Positions 10,772-21,559 of a stretch of 22,962 bases of DNA are shown piece by piece (the stretch's first letter is position 1; each line of letters opens with the position of its first letter). The stretch is from Didymodactylos carnosus. Taxonomy: Eukaryota; Rotifera; Eurotatoria; Philodinida; Philodinidae. The notes below the pieces were generated by a model that saw only the letters and a program-made list of their open reading frames with translations, was not told the origin of the DNA and did not search any database. The DNA lies in NCBI GenBank assembly GCA_905250885.1, contig CAJNOQ010002709.1, positions 1 to 22,962 on the forward strand, in the 5' to 3' direction. Made by a program: the position numbers and the translations under genes.

Positions 10772-13700
10772 GTAAAATATTTATAATAAATATAAAATTA
10801 TATTATTTAAATTTTCTTTTTCTTTATATATTTATATAGGTAATTTGGAAGTATTATTATTTACATTACAATCAAAAGAACGTGCTAATCAACAAGTGCC
10901 CTATTATCCACGAGAAGGTAAAATGATATCGGATATAAATCAAGCATGGGAATCATTGGAACGTGCTGAACATGAACGAGAATTAGCATTACGTGAAGAA
11001 ATATTACGTCAAGAAAGATTAGAACAATTAGCATCAAAATTTAATCGTAAAGCAGGTTTAAGAGAAAAATGGTTAACAGATAGTGAAAAATTAGTGGCAT
11101 CAGATCAATTTGGTTCAGATTTAACATCAGTTGAAGCGGCATTTAAAAAACAAGAAGCTATTCAAACAGATATTGCCGCTTTTGAAGAACGTTTACAAAA
11201 TATAATGGCAATAGCAAATGAATTAAAATTAGAAGATTATCATGATTATTCAACAATTGAAGCACGAAAAAAAAATGTTGATATGCATTGGGAATATCTT
11301 GTATCATTAGTTACAAAACGACGACAATGTTTAGAATTAGCATACAATTTACAACGTGTATTTCAAGTAAATAGAAAAATTATTTTATTATATAAAAATT
11401 ATTTTGTTTTTTTCTTTTCAAGGAAATGCAATATATTCTTGATTGGATATCCGATTTAAAATGGCGTTTAAAATCAGATGATATTGAAAAAAATTTAATG
11501 TCTGCTGATGATTTACTTCAACGTCAATCATTAATTGAAGCTGATATATTTGTTATTGATGAACGTCTTAAACGTGCCATATCAGATGCTGATGAATATT
11601 TAGATCCATCAATTAATATTGATGGTTATCGTCCATGTACAACAGAAGATATTGAATATCGTATACATAATTTACAATCATCCTATGAAGAATTAATTGA
11701 TTTAGCACGTAAACGACGTGAACAATTAGAACAAGGAAAATTATTATGGAAATTTTATTCAGATATGAATGATGAAGAAATATGGATTGATGAAAAACAA
11801 CAACAAATGACATCACCCGATTATGGACATGATGTAAATAGTGTACTTAGTTTAAAAAATAAACATAAATCACAAGAATATGATATGCAAATTCGATATA
11901 CACAATTAGAACAATTATTAAATACAGGTATAAATTATTCTATTCTATTTGAGATAAAACAAAAAACAAAATAACATAAAAATATTTTATATATAATATT
12001 TAGGTGAACAAATGATTCGTCAATCACATTTTGGTACACCAAAAATATCTGCTCGTTTAGAATTATTAAAACAAAAATGGGATAATTTAATTCGTGAATC
12101 AAATGAACGTGCTAAACATTTACAAGAATCATATGATTATTATCAATTTTTTTCGGATGCTGATGATATTGATACATGGATGTTAGATATGTTAAAATTA
12201 GTATCAAGTGAAGATATTGGTCGAGATGAATTATCAGCTCAAACATTATTAAAAAAACATAAAGATGTTCAAGATTTACTTGATAATTATCGTAAAACAA
12301 TTGATGGTTTAAAACAAATTAATTTACAACAATTAACTGTTGATAATAGACAATCACAAGATGTTCAACAGAGAATACAATCAATTGATAGACGTTATGC
12401 TGAACTTTTAGAATTATCTAAATTAAGAAAACAAAAATTACATGATGCCATTTCACTATTCAGGTAAATAAACAAAAATGTTTTATAGAAAAAAGAATTT
12501 TAATTTTTGTATTTTCTTTTTCTTCTTCTTTAGATTATTTCATGATGCTGATAATGTTGAAGCATGGATTGATGAAAAAGAACGATTTTTAGCTACATTA
12601 GATCCAACTATTGTCAATGATATTGAAGAATTAGAAGTAATTAAACATCGTTTTGATGGTTTTGAACGTGATATGAATTCCACAGCATCAAAAGTAGCTG
12701 TTGTTGGTCATCAAGCTCGTGCATTAATGCAAATTGATCATCCAAATTCACAAGAAATTCTTGATAGAATGAGTCGTTTAAATCAAAATTGGGCACAATT
12801 AAGAAAATTAGTAGATAAAAAACGAGATGATTTAAGTTCAACATTTGGTGTACAAACATTTCATATTGAATGTAATGAGACAATATCATGGATACAAGAT
12901 AAAATTAGAATTGTACAATCGACAGAAGATCTAGGTAAATTGATAGAATATTTTTTTAATATGAAATTAAATATATTTTTTAAAAATAAAAAAACAAAAT
13001 ATTTTATTTTATTTAGGTCGTGATTTGGGTGGCGTAATGACAATGCAACGTCGACTAAGTGGTTTAGAACGTGATATGGCTGCTATACAATCGAAATTAG
13101 ATCAACTTGAAAATGAAGCACAAAAATTAGAAAAAGATCATCCAGATGAAGCACAAGATATTAAAACAAAAGTAAATCAAATTAATAGTGTTTGGTATGA
13201 ATTAAAAGAAATATTACGTCGACGAGAAGAATCAATGGGTGAAGCAGCTGAATTACAAAAATTTCTACGAGATTTAGATCATTTTTCAGCATGGTTAACA
13301 CGTACTCAAACATTGGTGGCGAGCGAAGATATACCAAATACATTAAATGAAGCTGAACAATTATTAAATCAACATCAAACAATTAAAGAAGAAATTGATC
13401 GTTATGGACCAGATTATTCACAAATGAAAGATTATGGACATCGTGTAATACGAGATGCTGATACATCCGATCCACAATATATATTTTTAAGAGAAAGATT
13501 AAATGCACTTGGTAAATAAATGATTAAAATTATAAATAAATATGTTATATTTTTTAATTTTATTTTTTATATTATTATAGATGATGGTTGGAATGAATTA
13601 GATCAAATGTGGCACCAAAAGAAGAATATGTTAACAGAAGCCATGCAATATCAAATGTTTATGAGAGATTCAAATCAAGCTGAAATATTATTGAATCATC

Positions 13701-16700
13701 AAGAAAATTATTTACAACGTGAAAAAGAACAACAACCACGAACATTTGATGATGTAGAAGTAATGATTAAAAAACATGAAGATTTTATGACAACAATGTC
13801 AGCTAATGAAGATAAAATACATGGTGTTTGCTCATTTGCTCAAAGATTATGTCAAGAAAATCATTACCTTGGTAAAAATTTGAAACTTTTTTTTTTTTCT
13901 TTCTTCAAATCTGTTGAACTTTTGAAGAGATAATTTGATATGGAATATGATACTATTTCAAATTTTTTGCATATAAAAGTACAGTTTTCACATTGTTTTT
14001 CTTTTTCTGTTTTGTTTAAGGTGATCGTATTCTTCAACGTGCATCAATAATTAACGATCGTCATGACTCGAATCGTTCTCGAACAATGGAAATTTCTGAT
14101 AAATTACGTGATGCATTAAAATATTTTCAATTTATTCAAGATTGTGATGACTTAAAAGAATGGTTAGATATGAAATATTTACAAGCTCAAGATGATACAT
14201 ATCGTGATACGACAAATATTCATACAAAATATTTGAGACATCAAGCATTTCAAGCTGAAATTATTTCAAATAAAGAACGATTAAATTCATTGAAAAGGCA
14301 TGCACAACAACTTAAAGAAGAACAAACCGAAGAAGAGAGTAGTGGTGGTAAAACAAGAATGAGTTTAAGTAAAAAACAAGAGGGAGAAGATTATGATGCA
14401 ACAATTGATAAACGAATTGAAGAATTAGAACAATTATGGACAAATCTCGAAGAAACAACCAAAGATAAAGGTAAAAAAATGATGACGAAAAAATAATAAA
14501 ATTAAAAAATTATGATGAATTTTTTTGTATAGGTGAACGTTTATTTGATGCTAATCGTTCAAAATTATTTCAACAATCTATCACCAATTTGGATGAATTT
14601 ATGTTCGATATTGAAAAACATATTAAAGCTGGTGAAGGTGAAACAATAGTTGATGGTACTCCTGTTGAATCAACAATACAAACTCAATTAGCACCTGAAG
14701 AAAATAATTTAACATCAACTAATCTATTATTATTGAAACAGACAACTATTGAAGAAGAACTACTTAAACGACAACAACAAGTTGATGAACTTCGATTACA
14801 AGCTGAAAAGTTAAAACAATTAGAACCAGATAAATCACAAGAAATTGATACAAAACGAATACAAGTTGAAGAAAAATTTAGCAGATTATTACAACCATTA
14901 AATGAAAAAAAATTAAGATTAGGTAAATAGATGATTTAATTGTTCAATTTTTGAATATAATCATATTTTCTTTCTCTTTAGAACAACAAAAACGTTTACA
15001 TCAATATATACGTGATATTGAAGATGAACAATTGTGGTTAAATGAAAAATTTCAATTTATTCAACAGTCGCAAGCTGATTTTATGACATCAACTTTTACA
15101 CGTCAACAAACACTTCAAAATATTCAATTATTGAAACGTAAAAATGAATCTCTTTTAAAAGAAATTGATAATCATGAACAACGACTTATTGAAAATTTAA
15201 AAACAGAATGCGAAGAAATATCACAGGTAATTACATGAGTAATAACTATTTTTAGAAATCGAAAAATCTCTCTTCGTAGTGTTTTAAATTCTATCAGTAA
15301 ACCCTTTTTGAAAATCTATACTATTAAATTTTCCTTTGTCCGTTAAACTTCGCCATCATTGCAGCATATTTTACTGTGTTTTTAGATCTATCCACAACGT
15401 GCTGATGAATTTCAACAACGTTTAGAAGAATTATCGATAAATTATGCCCAATTAAAAGAGACAATTCGTCAACGTCGTGAACATTTAGAATTATTAGAAC
15501 AAGTTTATCAATATTATTATGATTTATCTGAGGCTGAAGCTTGGCTTGGTGAACAAGAATTGTATATGATGAGCGAAGAGCGAGGAAAAGATGAAATTTC
15601 CACTCAAACATTCATACGAAAACAACAGCAAATGGAAGGAAATATTGAACAATATACAGATATATTAAGACAATTAGGTATTGTACACAACTTCTTTTTC
15701 ACTCTTATCTAATTATTTCTATTTATTTTCATTTTCTTTATAGGTGAACGAGCAAAAACTCTAGTAACAGATTTACATTCATCAACGTTAACATCAGAAT
15801 TGATTCAGGATCATACAGAGCATATTCAAAAACGTCAAACACAATTAGATAAATTGTACGCATCGCTCAAAGATCTCTCACAAGAGCGTCATCTTCGTCT
15901 GGATGAAACATTAAAATTATACAAATTAAATCGAGAAATAGAAGATCTAGAACAATGGATATCTGATCGAGAACTTATTGCTGGCTCACATGAATTAGGA
16001 CAAGATTTTGAACATGTCAATATGCTTTTAGGTAAGAAATTTTTTTCGTATTAAAAGTATTTGAATATGTTTACAATTGTAAACAATTGAAATATTAAAT
16101 TAATTTATCTCTATGATCGTTTGATACTAGTCTCATGTCATGTATATCATTTTATTTTTATATTTTAGATCGTTTTACTCAATTTTCAACTGAAACTCAA
16201 CAAATTGGTGATGAACGTTTATCACATGCCAATGAAATGATTGATATTCTTATTGCAAATGGTCATGTTGATTCAGCTCAAATAGCCGAATCAAAAGATC
16301 AATTAAACGAATCATATCAAGATCTATTAGAAATGATTGAAACACGATTACAATCATTGAAAGCATCATGGGAATTACACAAATTTTTACATGATTGTAA
16401 AGAAATTATTATAGTAATGCAAGAAAGAAAAAATTCCATACCCGATGAAATTGGTCGTGATCAACAAAGTGTACAACAATTAATTCGAAAACATCAACAA
16501 TTTGAAACAGAACTAGTACTATTAGGTAAGGTTAAGATTAATAAAAAAGAAAAAGTTTAATAATTGATAGAACTAAATTTATCCATTTATTACTATTATA
16601 ATATCATCTCTTATTTCTAGCTCAAGAAATTCAACGTATTCAAATGGAATCCAAACGTTTACATGGTCGTTATGCTGGCGAAAAAGAATCGGATATTAAA

Positions 16701-18484
16701 CAAAAAGAGAATGATGTTATTCAACAATGGAAATCGTTTCAACAATATGTTGATCAACGAAAACGTTTATTAAATGATTTTGATGATTTACATCGATTTT
16801 TTAATATGGCAAGAGATTTACACATGTGGATGGATACAATGATTCGTCAAATGACAAATAGTGATAAACCACATGATGTATCAGGCGTTGATCTACTGAT
16901 GAACAATCATCAGAGTTTAAAAGCAGAAATTGATGCTAGACAAGAAAACTTTACAATGTGTATTAATTTAGGTAAGTGAAATATTTTAGTAAAATAAAAA
17001 TGATTAAGCTTTATCTATACAATTTAAAAAAAAAAATTTCTTTTATACTTTTAATTCATAGGTAAAGATTTAATAAATCGTCGTCATGTTCGTTCATTTG
17101 AAGTTAAAGATAAATGTATACAATTGTCAATGTTGAGAGACAAATTAGATGATACATGGTCAGAACGATGGGAATATTTACAATTAATTTTGGAGGTCTA
17201 TCAATTTGCTAGAGATGCAGCTATTGCTGAAACATGGTTAATTACACAAGAATCCTATTTACAAAATGAAGAATTAGGAGATACTCTAGATCAAGTTGAA
17301 AATTTAATTAAACGTCATGAACAATTTGAAAAAAGTCTTATGGCACAAGAAGATCGATTTAATGCATTGAGAAATTTAACAACTTTAGAAAAGAAAAAAC
17401 AACAGCCACCACCAGAGCCAAGACAAACAAAATTACACATATATCTAGGTAATAAAGCTTAAAAAATATGGATAATACAATTCTTGATCTCTCAATTGTT
17501 CTTACAGACGATCAAAATGACTATTTTTTATTTAGATGAATTTAAAACATGGGATGAACGAGATGCTGAAAGACCATCGAAAGCAACCGTTGGTGGTGAA
17601 TATAGTGCAGGTGATCAGACTACAACAACAAGTGCAACAGATGGACGCCCGTCGACATTACCATCGGGTAAAAAACGTCCATCAGACACAACCGATTCTG
17701 GATCAAGACAACAACAACGACGATCAGAGTCAATTTCAAGGCAACAAGTTGTTAAAGAAGGTTTATTAACAAGAAAACATGAATGGGAAGGACAGGAAAG
17801 AAAAGCACAACATCGAGCATGGGAAAAATTATATTGTGTATTAACAGGTATGAAAAGATTTTTACTAGATTTCAAACATTGTAGTAGATTTGTTCAGCGC
17901 AAAATGACATTCACAGTAAAAGGTATCAACTGATGATTTCTCTTAATTTAGGTTCTCATTTACAATTTTATAAAGATCAAAAACATTATAAAACGTCTCG
18001 TACATACAGTGAAGATTTACAATTCGATAATTCGACAAATGTTGCACCAGCGACAGATTATCGTAAAAAAACACATGTATTTCGTTTACGTTTAATAGAT
18101 GGTAATGAATATTTATTTCATGCCAAAGACGATTTGGAAATGAACGAATGGATTCAAGCTATCAATACGTGTATACCATCTACATCCGCATCAACTACTA
18201 CCACTCATATTCCATCGATTGCTCTCACATCACCCCCTCCTCTCTCAGCTTCGTCTTCCCCTCGTCATCATCCACCATCAATAATGACAACAAGTACATC
18301 AGGCGTAGAAATTACATCTACTCAATCGCCACCAACAGCTACAGAACAAAAATCACGAACATTACCTACAGAATCACAGCCGACATCATCGTCGACAACT
18401 ACTGGAACAGGAGCGTCAACAACAGCAACAGCAACAAGTGGCAAAAAGAAAACAGGCGGATTTTTTTCAATGAAACGAAAATAA
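9495..18484 (+). CDS. Conventional beta-spectrin, complete, 19 coding exons
   Basis: The joined frame gives 2,455 residues, close to the roughly 2,300-2,400 usual for beta-spectrins. Beta-spectrin pairs with alpha-spectrin, crosslinks actin and anchors ankyrin and lipids under the plasma membrane. Exons: 9495-9898, 9987-10324, 10430-10771, 10840-11366, 11423-11927, 12004-12463, 12534-12934, 13017-13511, 13581-13871, 14021-14470, 14533-14922, 14982-15226, 15386-15677, 15744-16031, 16169-16525, 16621-16971, 17062-17448, 17536-17847, 17952-18484. All introns are GT-AG and keep the frame. Domain order is CH1 (about residues 54-158), CH2 (174-280), spectrin repeats (about 290-2165), PH (2246-2352), and a Ser/Thr-rich tail. 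Length and repeat number separate it from alpha-spectrin (no CH pair at the N-terminus) and from the much longer beta-heavy spectrin. The ATG at 9495 is the first after an acceptor-like TAG and precedes all conserved sequence. Confidence 0.95.
10840..15226 (+). other. Spectrin exons 4-12: central spectrin repeats
   Basis: These exons encode about ten three-helix repeats of roughly 106 residues. Each has the typical Trp in helix A (for example [38 protein letters not shown]) and heptad-patterned, Glu/Gln/Lys-rich helices. Two repeats are longer than usual: an acidic, Ser/Gly-containing insert at about residues 1353-1381 (exon 10) and a less helical, Thr/Pro-containing insert at about 1436-1468 (exon 11). 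The inserts lie at loop-like positions between helices and do not break the frame. They are probably lineage-specific loops, though an unspliced small intron in frame cannot be excluded for either. Confidence 0.85.
15386..17448 (+). other. Spectrin exons 13-17: ankyrin-binding and tetramerisation repeats
   Basis: This is the best conserved part of the repeat rod. It contains [12 protein letters not shown] (about residues 1793-1804), LLMNNHQ followed by KAEIDAR (about 2020-2035), and [14 protein letters not shown] with [14 protein letters not shown] (about 2092-2140). In known beta-spectrins, repeats 14-15 bind ankyrin and the C-terminal partial repeat 17 supplies two helices to the alpha-beta tetramer junction. 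By motif order the same regions are present here, so this chain should form tetramers with an alpha-spectrin encoded elsewhere. The region ends with a Lys/Pro/Gln-rich linker before exon 18. Confidence 0.88.
17449..17539 (+). promoter_or_regulatory. Alternative 3' splice site giving a PH-less spectrin end
   Basis: Intron 17 has two plausible acceptors. The distal one (AG at 17534-17535) gives the long form that continues into the PH domain. The proximal one (TTGTTCTTACAG, ending 17507) has an equally good or better pyrimidine tract. It would add [10 protein letters not shown] and then TGA at 17537-17539, ending the protein at about residue 2184 without the PH domain. Vertebrate beta-spectrins also have short isoforms that stop after the repeats. 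Use of this site here is inferred only. Confidence 0.4.
17536..18484 (+). other. Spectrin exons 18-19: linker, PH domain and tail
   Basis: Residues 2175-2243 form a Ser/Thr/Gln/Arg-rich linker. The PH domain (about 2246-2352) starts at [15 protein letters not shown], has the strand pattern [19 protein letters not shown], and ends with the C-terminal helix [13 protein letters not shown], whose Trp is the near-invariant PH tryptophan. Intron 18 lies between strands at the LT-G position. The PH domain of beta-spectrins binds inositol lipids. The last about 100 residues are Ser/Thr/Pro-rich and low complexity, ending in a basic [13 protein letters not shown] that resembles the Lys- and Phe-containing ends of other long beta-spectrins. 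The stop codon is TAA at 18482-18484. Confidence 0.92.
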
Positions 18485-18494
18485 ATTGAGAATG

Positions 18495-18500
18495 AATAAA
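18495..18500 (+). terminator. Candidate polyadenylation signal AATAAA
   Basis: A canonical AATAAA begins 11 bases after the stop codon, which would give a very short 3' UTR. An ATTAAA at about 18872-18877 is an alternative for a longer UTR of about 400 bases. Without transcript data either is possible. Confidence 0.35.
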
Positions 18501-20000
18501 TATTGTTTCTTTTCTTATCTTATCAAAAGTTATCAAAATATATCTTCACTAATACCGCAAAAAATGAGTTGCAGAATGAAACAATGTGTTTTTTGTTTTC
18601 GTGTGTGCTTGTGCGTATGGGTATATATGTATATGTATGATGTATTTTTTTGCCAGTATACAAGTTTTAATTTCAGGGAATGTAGTCATATTCTCTTCCC
18701 ATTTCTTCTTTTTTTCGTTCTCATTATAATGATTCTCACGTATATATGTTCTTTTTTTTATCGCAATGAATTTTTTTTTTTCTTCTCTATCTTCTCTTCT
18801 CAAGTAAAACTTTGCTTCGTTCTTTTTTGTTAATTCGATTACTTTTAAAAAAAGGATCACAGCTTTGAACTATTAAACAAAAAAGCTGCTCAGCTGATTT
18901 TTTGTCTCTTTTGAATATCAATATACAATAGAAAATACTAGTCATTATATAAATGTTTTTTGCTTGTCAATCTTTATCTCTGTTTCACATACATCTTTTT
19001 TTTTTCTCCAGTATTTTCGTGCAAAAAACTATCATCAAACGCATCCACAACTATTTTTGGATAAGTTTTTGAGAAGAAGAAAAGAGCTTTAAAACGGCGC
19101 ATTTAGAAAAAAGCAGCTTCGATGTTTTTTCCTTTCTTGTTTTTGTTTTCTTGCCGATTTCTGCGGTTTTTATTCTTATTCAATGTTGCTGTGCTCAGAT
19201 TCGTAGGATTGTCGTTGGAACTAAAAAAATAGTCTAGAAATTGAGATTTTTTTATTATTCTTTTTCTTCGCTTTCGTTTTTCTGCGTGTTTTTGTGTGTA
19301 TTTTGTTGTTCTATGGTGATTTATTCTTTTCTTTTTGTTGTTTCGTTGTTGTTGTTGCTGATTATATAAGTTTCATTTTTCTTTCTTTTGCATTATATGA
19401 TAATAATAATTACACAAAAACTCCCGAAAGAAACAGTTTTGATCTAATTTTGATCTAATTAGAATAATCAGATTTCGTAAACAATGATATTTAGACAAAT
19501 ATAGTCTGTAAAAATTTTGAGTAATTCTTACAGCTCCTCACTTAGTTAGAATTTATAGTGTACAGCTTTGATTTTATTTAATCCAATGAAACATGAACTC
19601 ATATAAAAAAATGGCTCTATTTTCTAACTTAAGAGAGGCAAATGTTCTCTGTTTTTTTTCATTACTTTGTTGTCCATGTCGACTTATGTATATGATGGGA
19701 ATTTTGAACCTCCCGGACACGTTTGTCCCATTTGTTTTAATTTTTAAAAAAAATTTGAAAATTTTTTAAAAAAGTTGACTATTCATTAAAAATACTCTAA
19801 TTAAAAAACTAACTTCGATCGGTCGAGGAGATATGCTCGAGGTTTATATGCTCAAATTATTTCGAATTTTAAATGAAGTTTAGTTAGCAAAAGTTTTCGT
19901 TCTTCTTAATTTGTCATCTTTTTAGAAAAATAGTATGTTTTACAAACCTTGCTACAGATTTTAGCTTAAACAAGCACGATGGAAAAAAGCTTTTGCTTAC
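18501..20000. other. 3' flank, T-rich, no gene seen
   Basis: Dominated by T-rich, low-complexity sequence with scattered TTTTTCTT and GTTGTTGTT runs, especially 18700-19400. A short direct repeat (TTTTGATCTAA twice) lies at about 19437-19460. The open frames on both strands near 18486-18860 are compositionally biased and unlike any protein I know. The first part may be 3' UTR of the spectrin gene. Confidence 0.5.
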
Positions 20001-20003
20001 GAA
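20001..20003. repeat. Target site duplication GAA, left
   Basis: GAA directly precedes the CACTA terminus and is matched by GAA at 20774-20776 directly after TAGTG. Three-base duplications are the rule for the CACTA (CMC/EnSpm) superfamily. Confidence 0.7.
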
Positions 20004-20773
20004 CACTAAGGTCACACTACAGCCTTAATCACGATTAATTCGTAGTGTGACCGCGACCTTAATCACGATTAACTCGCTAATCATGATTAACTTTACACAT
20101 GATTAAAAGATGATTAGTGTTAATCGCGATTAAATGTATGTATACTTATCAAATTGGAAAACAAAATGGCGGAAATAGTATGATATTGGCTGTTGATGCT
20201 ATTGCGTATACTGCAATAGCTAATCGTTTAGATTCTGATATAACTGGACGCAGTTTTGTGTCTTGCTTTGTCGTATCCATACCGACTGCTGTCAACAAAT
20301 ATTGAAATACTTATTTACTCACACGGAAATTTTTCTTGAATAGTTCGACGATGTATACTCCATTTTTGAACCTCAATTTCAAAAAACTCTTTGTTTCTCC
20401 GACGCTGCCAAACGGATCGTTCAGCTTTTGTGAAACAATTCACCAACGGATGAAATAATAGCAGCATATCGAGGCTCGACACATGTTCTTTTCTGTTTTT
20501 TCTTTTTGCTGTAAATACTTTTCTTTGTTTAATAATAGTGTTCATCGTTCACTTGGACTGGCAGAAAAATGAGCCAATTTTAGAGCACTTTCCGTATTTA
20601 TTTGCTGTTCTTAATCACAATCAGCGTTTAATCATGATTAGCGCGGTCCCATTGTTTATTTAACTTTGATTAAAATAGTGTTGATCATGATTAAAAAAGG
20701 ATGTAGTAACACTACAAAATCGTTAATCATGATTAATTTTAATCGTGATTAAGGCTGTAGTGTGACCCTAGTG
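20004..20773. mobile_element. Non-autonomous CACTA-type DNA transposon, 770 bp
   Basis: The ends are 35-bp inverted repeats (20004-20038 and 20739-20773) with a single mismatch at position 6. They begin CACTA and end TAGTG and are flanked by GAA on both sides. Inside each end is a cluster of near-palindromic TTAATC(N2)GATTAA boxes: 20025-20038, 20059-20072, 20078-20090 and 20120-20133 on the left; 20628-20640, 20682-20694, 20723-20736 and 20739-20752 on the right. Subterminal repeats of this kind bind transposase in CACTA elements. The left end also folds on itself (GGTCACACTAC at 20010-20020 with its complement at 20041-20051). No transposase is encoded; short frames of 62 and 76 codons (20117-20305 plus, 20315-20545 minus) are unrecognised. 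It would need enzyme supplied by an autonomous relative. Confidence 0.82.
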
Positions 20774-20776
20774 GAA
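20774..20776. repeat. Target site duplication GAA, right
   Basis: Matches the GAA at 20001-20003 on the other side of the element. Confidence 0.7.
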
Positions 20777-21243
20777 GTTGTTACATAAATCCAAGATAGG
20801 GCACTGGATATGTGTCAGGAACTACTCGAACAATCATTAGATGGTATTGTATTCATCTGTGTCGACTGACCCTCATGAAATGGTTGCCGAAGGAATGCCG
20901 AGACGTACAATTGGATTTCTTGTAAAAGTGTCACATTCATCGCCCAAAAAAGTACCCTGGGATACTTGGTTTTTTAGTGTCCAAAGATAGCTGCATGATG
21001 CGGCATCAAACCAGTATCAGTGCTTGAAATGGAACAGGAATACAGAAATGAAAGATGGTACAGGAAATAGTTTCACAGAAAATACAGCACAATTTATTCT
21101 TCTGGCGTTTCGAAGAGAAAGTTTTCTAAAGTTCTATTTATGAAACGTCATTTTAGAGTCGGTGATGATACCCTGTAAACGATGATCGACAATATGTTCT
21201 TAAATATCGCACGCGAGCGTAGAAAAACAATATTCATACCATT
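20777..21243. other. Unassigned higher-complexity region
   Basis: Base composition is more balanced than in the 5' half of the window, but every frame is broken by stops within about 30 codons and no protein family is recognised. It could be decayed coding sequence of a gene or transposon, or intergenic DNA. The patch at about 21100-21121 (CTGGCGTTT then GAA-rich) weakly resembles part of the inverted-repeat arm at 21659-21742. Confidence 0.4.
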
Positions 21244-21251
21244 CATCACTA

Positions 21252-21426
21252 CAGAGCCGTTTTAAGAAATTTGTGGCCCCTGTGCTGGTCATTAACGTTT
21301 TCAACACATCAATTTGTATTTTTTTAATAATAACAAAATGCAAGGCTTAAGCCGTTCGATTGGGCCCCTGAGTCAGCCGGGCCCCTGTGCTATAGCACAA
21401 TTAGCACATAGGATAAGAAGGCACTG
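21252..21426. mobile_element. Short hAT-like non-autonomous element, 175 bp
   Basis: The left end reads CAGAGCCGTTTTAAG, the kind of CAG-G-G start seen in hAT elements. The right end read in reverse complement is CAGTGCCTTCTTATC, matching at 10 of 15 positions. The element is flanked by CATCACTA (21244-21251) and CATCATTA (21427-21434), identical at 7 of 8 bases, fitting the 8-bp duplication made by hAT transposases. The core holds two GCCCCTGTGCT boxes, at about 21276 and 21381, which are GC-rich against the background. There is no coding capacity. The imperfect repeats suggest an old, decayed copy. Confidence 0.55.
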
Positions 21427-21559
21427 CATCATTACCCAAATACAAAAACTACGCTGATTGTCGATTGAAGTTATAAGAGTGCAAGTGTGAACATATGAAG
21501 TGGAAATTAAAAGTCGACTTTCTTAGCGCCAGAAGGAATGAGCTCTAACTTTGCAGAAA

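Noticed and set aside
11613-13382. Minus-strand open frames across the spectrin exons
   Set aside because: They are shadows of the coding strand. The plus strand has conserved spectrin motifs and consistent splice sites; the minus frames have none.
18486-18860. Open frames on both strands just after the spectrin stop
   Set aside because: They are rich in Phe, Cys, Tyr or Lys because of T-rich/A-rich sequence and have no family signature; this is most likely UTR or intergenic DNA.
20315-20545. 76-codon minus-strand frame in the CACTA element, vaguely like the start of a transposase
   Set aside because: It is short, has no DDE residues, and the resemblance is too weak to name a family.
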